From assembly GCA_011009095.1 (NCBI GenBank), contig VTPC01000415.1, positions 1 through 64,000 of the forward strand: a DNA stretch of 64,000 nt, read 5' to 3'. The position numbers were made by a program, and so were the translations under genes. The first letter of the stretch is position 1. Every line of letters starts with the position of its first letter. Origin of the DNA: Ignelater luminosus (taxonomy: Eukaryota > Arthropoda > Insecta > Coleoptera > Elateridae). Under the pieces are notes generated by a model that searched no databases, was not told the DNA's origin, and saw only the letters and a list, made by a program, of their open reading frames with translations. This document shows, in pieces, positions 58,804-64,000 of this stretch.

Positions 58804-61800
58804 ATTTTTTGTAGATTTTATTTTATTTTTCTCTTGTATATACAAGGTGTTAATAAATAACACTGACAAATTGATAGTGATAATAATGACTAAACGAGCA
58901 TTTTTTAAATAAAACTTATTGTCGATTTGTCTTAATTTATGGAGGTTGTGGTCTTCAAAGTTGCATGCAGACATGTTAACTTTTGAGTATTTATTAAAAT
59001 GCACAAAAGATGTAACTAAAGATAATACCAAATTACTTGACAATAACCTAGTATTCTAGCTTTCCTCAGTACCAACATGTTTTACTACAAAAAATACTGG
59101 AATAGATGTTTAATTAAGTACTAATTTGTTGCAATACATTCTTGTGATATCAAAGTTAATGACCTTCGACTTCTGGACCATTGTTAAGATTATTTGCTGG
59201 GCATGTGCACAATCTTATTTACTTGTTACATGTGTATGTGTATTGTTGACCTCAATTCTTGGATTTAACACATGGAATTAAACTTACTATCATATTAATA
59301 TGGGTTTTATTTTATTAAAATATTGTTTTGAACACCACTAAACTTTCGAGTGCATGCTGGAAGGCAAATCAAAATTGTTTTTTTTGCCTCAATGATTGCA
59401 GTTATCAAAATTGAACAACAGACAAAAAATGCCTGAAATAACAGTGCCCACCTGTTGAAAATAATAGAAAATTTTTTAATATCTTTGATGTCCGGTAGCG
59501 CCTTAACGGAGCACTTTTGGAAAGAGGTAAGTTTGGTTAGATCGTCCTATTTTGGTCTGAGGAATATGTGGTAGGGTGTTGTACAGACCTTTTAGGGACA
59601 CCCTGTATACAATTTGTTAATAATTTCTGCAGAGGCATCGCACATTGATTTGAACGTTGACAACAAAATTATTTTTTCACATGTTTGAATTTGTAAAAGT
59701 ATATTTAAAATGACTGCACATTTTTCATTAAAAAACATAATATTCATTATATCCATGAAGACTGGGAACGCCATATTTTCTCTTTTTACTTTACTCACTC
59801 TCACTTGAAGTACATACATGGGCTAATTCTAATTGAAAGCTAGTCAGTATGCAAAAATTGATAGAGAATTCTCGTCAGAAATATAAAGACTTCTGTTGAA
59901 TCATAAAGATTCTTGCCTCTGAAAACAATAGATGAATGCCATTAGTGCAGATTTGCGCACAATGTAGATAATATTGAGACAAAGAAATCTTTAACTTACA
60001 TTAAATATGTTTTAATAATTCTGTCTAATTTTAAAATTACTTTAAAAACATAAGCATTTAAAATAGGTCTTTTAAAATGTGTATAAAGGACATACATTCA
60101 ACTTGAGAATTCATCATAAACCAATTAAATATTGCACACACAAAATAAATCAGAAGCTATCATTGCAAGTGCTAAATTAAGAAAGCGAATAACTATCAAT
60201 AACATCAAGTACCTCATTGCTGCAATTCCAGCAATGATTAATTGTGTTATCAATATCATTAAGTAAACATTGTCGTATCCCCTTTTGGCTCACTTGCATA
60301 CAGTAGTTTTTTTATATTAAGTAGAATAAAATATAATTTTAAATTCATATGGAATTAACTTGATTGGAATAAATGTATAAACAACTATTTTATTAGAGCT
60401 AACCCAACAACTTATATCAGACCATTGAAGACAACTTTCTTAGGGCACACAAATAGGGGAGGCGCACAAATTGGTTTGAAAGATAAATTAAAAGTCGCAC
60501 TCATTTTGCATGTGTTATCATTCGAGGTAAAACTAGAGCAGTAATTCCTCAATGTTTTGTGGCCAGATTTCTTTTTCACTTTATGAGGAACATTATTGTA
60601 TAGGCCCTAAGTAACATGTAGGTCAAGACAATTTGTCCTCATCTCTGCACGAATAAAATACACATGAAATTTGCTTAAAGTAATTCAGATGGAATCCCAG
60701 TGAATGAAGTAGTAGTAGGCATGCAAATGAAAGTTTTGCAAATCTACATTAAGATTTTGATAAGACCAAAGCAGAGAATCTATTTCTTTCTCTTGAACTG
60801 ATTTTCTACTGGTTTGAAATTGTTAGGAGTGTTGTAAGAATGTACGTACGATTTCTCCCGACTTCTAAAAATTATTCTAAACAGGAAAGGGGATTTGCCG
60901 ATACTCTTTCTCCTTTTCATTGCATTCACTTGAATTAGGTATCCAATTTGGTCTTCTTGATATTGATCATCCTTTTTTTATGTTTTAGATAATTTAGATA
61001 AAACTGCAGTAAGAACTCTTCAGCTTAGATATCAATAGACTCTCAAAGAAAACTCATCTTCAACTTTAGTAATTTCTAGTTTATCCAGGTATAGTCCCAG
61101 GCAGAATGGTTTGAACTGGCAAGACCATGTCTAAACTTACGGATCTGTCTTTATCATACTTTTCGAATTGGGTTAGACTTTACTTTTATGAACCAGTTGG
61201 GCTTGTGGAGTAGGTTAAGGTATTCGAGTCGATGAAGTTTTTTTTTACTAGCAGTTGCCTACTTTTACATTATAAGTTTTCTAGGTTAGGGGATATTTAA
61301 TATTGCTTGGCGTAACGTGCAGGCACGCAAAGATCTGAAGTTGCGCACTAAATCCTGATACCGGCCTTGTCTGGGAAAACAAAGACACCCTGTATATTTC
61401 TATCGCCACGTGACAGTTGTACGTTTAAACAAACCATTCCCGCCATTTTTGCTACTGTAGACTTTGCCGACTTTGCTTACGTCAAGCTCCGCCTAATGCA
61501 TCGATCGTACTTTTCGGTCTTTTCTATTATCCGTGCACTAAGCTGTAGTGAGATGTTCTGTGCTGTAGTGTACTGACAGACGTGGAGATGTTTCCGCACA
61601 TGTGGGAAAATTGTTTAAAATTTAGGAAAAGGGGAGGATGTGCGGAATTACATATTTTATTGGGCATTTCTTCACTTTACTTTTTTGATTGTGTAATAAC
61701 AATAAAACCAAGTTAGAACCACTTAAAATAAAACTTTTTAAACTAATTTTAGAAACTTGTCATCTTTAAAATTAATTTGAAGATTGATAATTCACTAATT

Positions 61801-62274
61801 AATAAAATGGTTAATGAAATGTGTGCAAAAATTTGTTTAGTAATAATGTTATATTTGCTAATACAGTAAAATGTTTATATTTGTACGTTTAAAATTTTGG
61901 TTATGTATCACATATTCGTACTTGAATTAAATAAATTTATAAAAAAAAAGTTTTATCTAATAATGTCTGCCAAAGCGGGTAAAAGCTATAAACTGTGGTA
62001 AAAGTGAGGATGCTTAATGAAAACTGGTGGGGAAATGATAATTTTATGTCTGGCAACACTGCTGGAACCGGTGAACTCGCCCCATTATACGCAATTCGTC
62101 ATACAGCATGTTTAAGTAATCCGAAACAGGATACATTCATATTCGTAGCTTCCTTTTAAAATCAATCATGTTACTTTCAAATTTGATGTGAATTTGCTTT
62201 TCTATATTTTTTTTTATCTCCTTACGTGGCCCCTTGGTAGTTACGCCTCTGCATGAAACGATTGCCTAATGTCC
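58804..62274. other. Spacer between mRpS18A and IFT70
   Basis: 3.5 kb without a supportable gene. Solitary TA-flanked transposon ends are seen at about 58845 (TACAAGGTGTTAATAAATAA), 59593-59607 (GGGACACCCTGTATA) and 61386-61398 (GACACCCTGTATA). A GC-richer patch lies at 61420-61560. Confidence 0.45.
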
Positions 62275-62288
62275 GTTACTATGGAAAC
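62275..62288 (+). promoter_or_regulatory. RFX X-box upstream of IFT70
   Basis: GTTACTATGGAAAC fits the RFX consensus RYYNYYATRRNRAC at all fixed positions. It lies 77 bases before the ATG of a ciliary gene, the usual place and spacing for X-boxes in fly and worm intraflagellar transport genes. Binding by an Rfx/DAF-19-type factor is inferred. Confidence 0.75.
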
Positions 62289-62365
62289 AGAATGTATACG
62301 ATGTACACGGTAAATTTGAATTCCAATGGTTGTAAAAGAAGCAACAGCAATATTATTATAAAAAT

Positions 62366-64000
62366 ATGTTTACTGTTAACGTAGTTACCGATGGAGACTT
62401 TACAAAGACTATTTATGGTTTGGTATGTCATACACTTTTAATAATGTGTCAAAAATTCATTAACTCAAGAAAATTTAGATTACACACAATTGCTTTAGGA
62501 AACACTGTTTTTCATAAATGGCATTAAATTTTATTACGTCTCCTTAATTATAGATTAAAGAATCTCGATATGCTGATGCAATTAAAATACTTCATGGTAT
62601 TCCTGAATCGAGCTCAACCAGAGCAGGCTTATCTTTATTGGCGTATTGTTATTTTTATATGCAAGATTACACCAATGCAGCTAGTTATTACGAGCAACTT
62701 GTTCAAATGTTTCCCAATAATAATGATTATAAACTGTATCATGCTCAAGCACTTTATCAGGCATGTATGTATGATGATGCGTTTAGGGTAACCGAAGAAA
62801 TTGAAGATCCTGAATATCAACCTCAGGTATGACTATATGTCTTTTCTTAATTGTAACAATTCTAAGATTGTATTATGACTCTAGACAACTAAATTGCAAG
62901 CTGCCATAAAATATGGCGAAGAAGATTTAGTATCAGCTAAGAATTTAGTAGATCTTTGTGCACCTGACGATCCAGATACAGAAGTCAATTTAGGTTGTTT
63001 GCTTTATAAGGTAAATAAATTTATTTACACAGATATCTAAAGTGATAAAGTTTATTAATATGATAGGAAGGAAATTATGAAGAAGCACTCAGCAAATTTA
63101 CAGCTTGCTTACAAAATATTGGATTTAGACCATATCTTGCTTATAATGCAGCGTTATGTTATTACAGACTGAAGGAATATGGACCAGCTTTAAAACATTG
63201 TGGTATATTATTTCTGTTAATATTTTCCTTTACTATTACCATTAGTAATTTCTATTGTGATAGGTGATATTGTTGAAAGAGGAATAAGAGATCATCCAGA
63301 ATTAAGTGTCGGAATGCAAACTGAAGGAATTGAGGTTCGTTCTGTTGGAAATACACTCACATTACATGAGACAGCTCTTACTGAAGCATTTAACTTAAAA
63401 GCTGCAGTTGAATATCAGCTGAAAAATAGTGAGCTCAATGTAGTAATAGGATTTCCATTACGCTTAATTTTGAATATTTTTAGTGGATGCTGCTCGAGAG
63501 GCGTTAACGGATATGCCACCCCGTGCAGAATACGAATTGGATGCTGTAACATTACATAATCAAGCTTTAATGAATATGGATCAAAATCCATCTGAGGGTT
63601 TTGAGAAATTACAATTTTTATTGCAGCAAAATCCATTTCCACCAGAAACGTTTGCAAACTTGCTAATTTTATATTGTCAGTATGAATGTTTTGATCTTGC
63701 TGCAGATATCTTAGCTGAGAATGCTCATCTTACATACAAATACTTAACACCGGTCTGTATTAGCTGTACAATTTATTCTGTAAATACCAACAATATATTC
63801 TAAATTTTTAGTATCTGTACGACTTTCTTGATGCTATTATAACTCAGCAAACATCCCCACCAGAGGCCTACCAAAAGCTAGATGACCTTGCAAATCGTCA
63901 TACAGAACTTTTACGTAAACTCACAAAACAAGTACAAGAGCATCGCAACCATGGTGATACAGAGCTTGTGAAGAAAGCTGTTTTAGATTATGAGGAATGT
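62366..64000 (+). CDS. Ttc30: Intraflagellar transport protein IFT70 (TTC30), partial
   Basis: Subunit of the IFT-B complex needed for cilium assembly; in insects it acts mainly in ciliated sensory neurons and sperm. Exons seen: 62366-62422, 62554-62826, 62885-63010, 63067-63202, 63264-63428, 63484-63752 and 63812-64000, all in phase. They encode 405 aa of about 650, and the gene runs off the window. Start MFTVNVVTDGDFTKTIYGLI matches the family. Tandem TPR helices follow: AYCYFYMQDYTNAASYYEQL, LLYKEGNYEEALSKFTACLQ and ALCYYRLKEYGPALKHC. Family signature blocks include DIVERGIRDHPELSVGM, EALTDMPPRAEYELDAVTLH and NPFPPETFANLLILYCQYE. The N-terminal exon is only 19 codons. An X-box upstream supports ciliary regulation. 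Confidence 0.94.

Overview
The window is eukaryotic nuclear DNA from an insect. It is AT-rich, its genes are split by GT-AG introns, its proteins match insect or metazoan families, and its spacers are packed with mariner, hAT, non-LTR and TA-flanked hairpin elements. A beetle-like genome is my guess from the repeat style; nothing here proves the order. There are no operons and no CRISPR arrays, and I recognised no tRNA or rRNA genes.

Five host genes can be assembled exon by exon, with all splice phases agreeing. (1) Rat1/XRN2, minus strand, 17196-36800, 12 exons, 955 aa: nuclear 5'-3' exoribonuclease. (2) CD98 heavy chain, minus, 40343-43349, 8 exons, 584 aa, with a probable second first exon that changes the cytosolic tail. 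(3) Nup133, plus, 49158-57400, 11 exons, 1144 aa: nuclear-pore Y-complex subunit. (4) mRpS18A, plus, 58175-58803, 3 exons, 157 aa: mitochondrial ribosomal protein. (5) IFT70/TTC30, plus, 62366 to beyond the window end, 7 exons seen: intraflagellar transport, with a consensus RFX X-box 78 bp before its ATG.

Positions 1-17195 hold no host gene that I can support. They are a graveyard of nested mobile elements: a TIR element within a TIR element, a maT-type mariner with an 85-bp retroposon inserted into its terminal repeat, a gypsy gag relic, an RTE-like LINE cut by two MITEs, a hAT relic, and a hairpin element carrying TTAGG-like repeats. The last Rat1 intron (17510-31870, 14.4 kb) is a second element hotspot. 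The third is Nup133 intron 7 (51411-55331), which contains a CR1/Jockey-like LINE and a 400-base assembly gap.

The most unusual object is at 27465-29141, inside the last Rat1 intron and antisense to Rat1. It is a 1.68-kb segment bounded by TTAA and short inverted ends, carrying an otherwise open, spliced DEDDh-type 3'-5' exonuclease gene that lacks its first catalytic motif. I cannot assign it to a named transposon superfamily.

The five genes have unrelated jobs (RNA decay, amino-acid transport, nuclear pore, mitochondrial translation, cilia) and show no sign of functional clustering.
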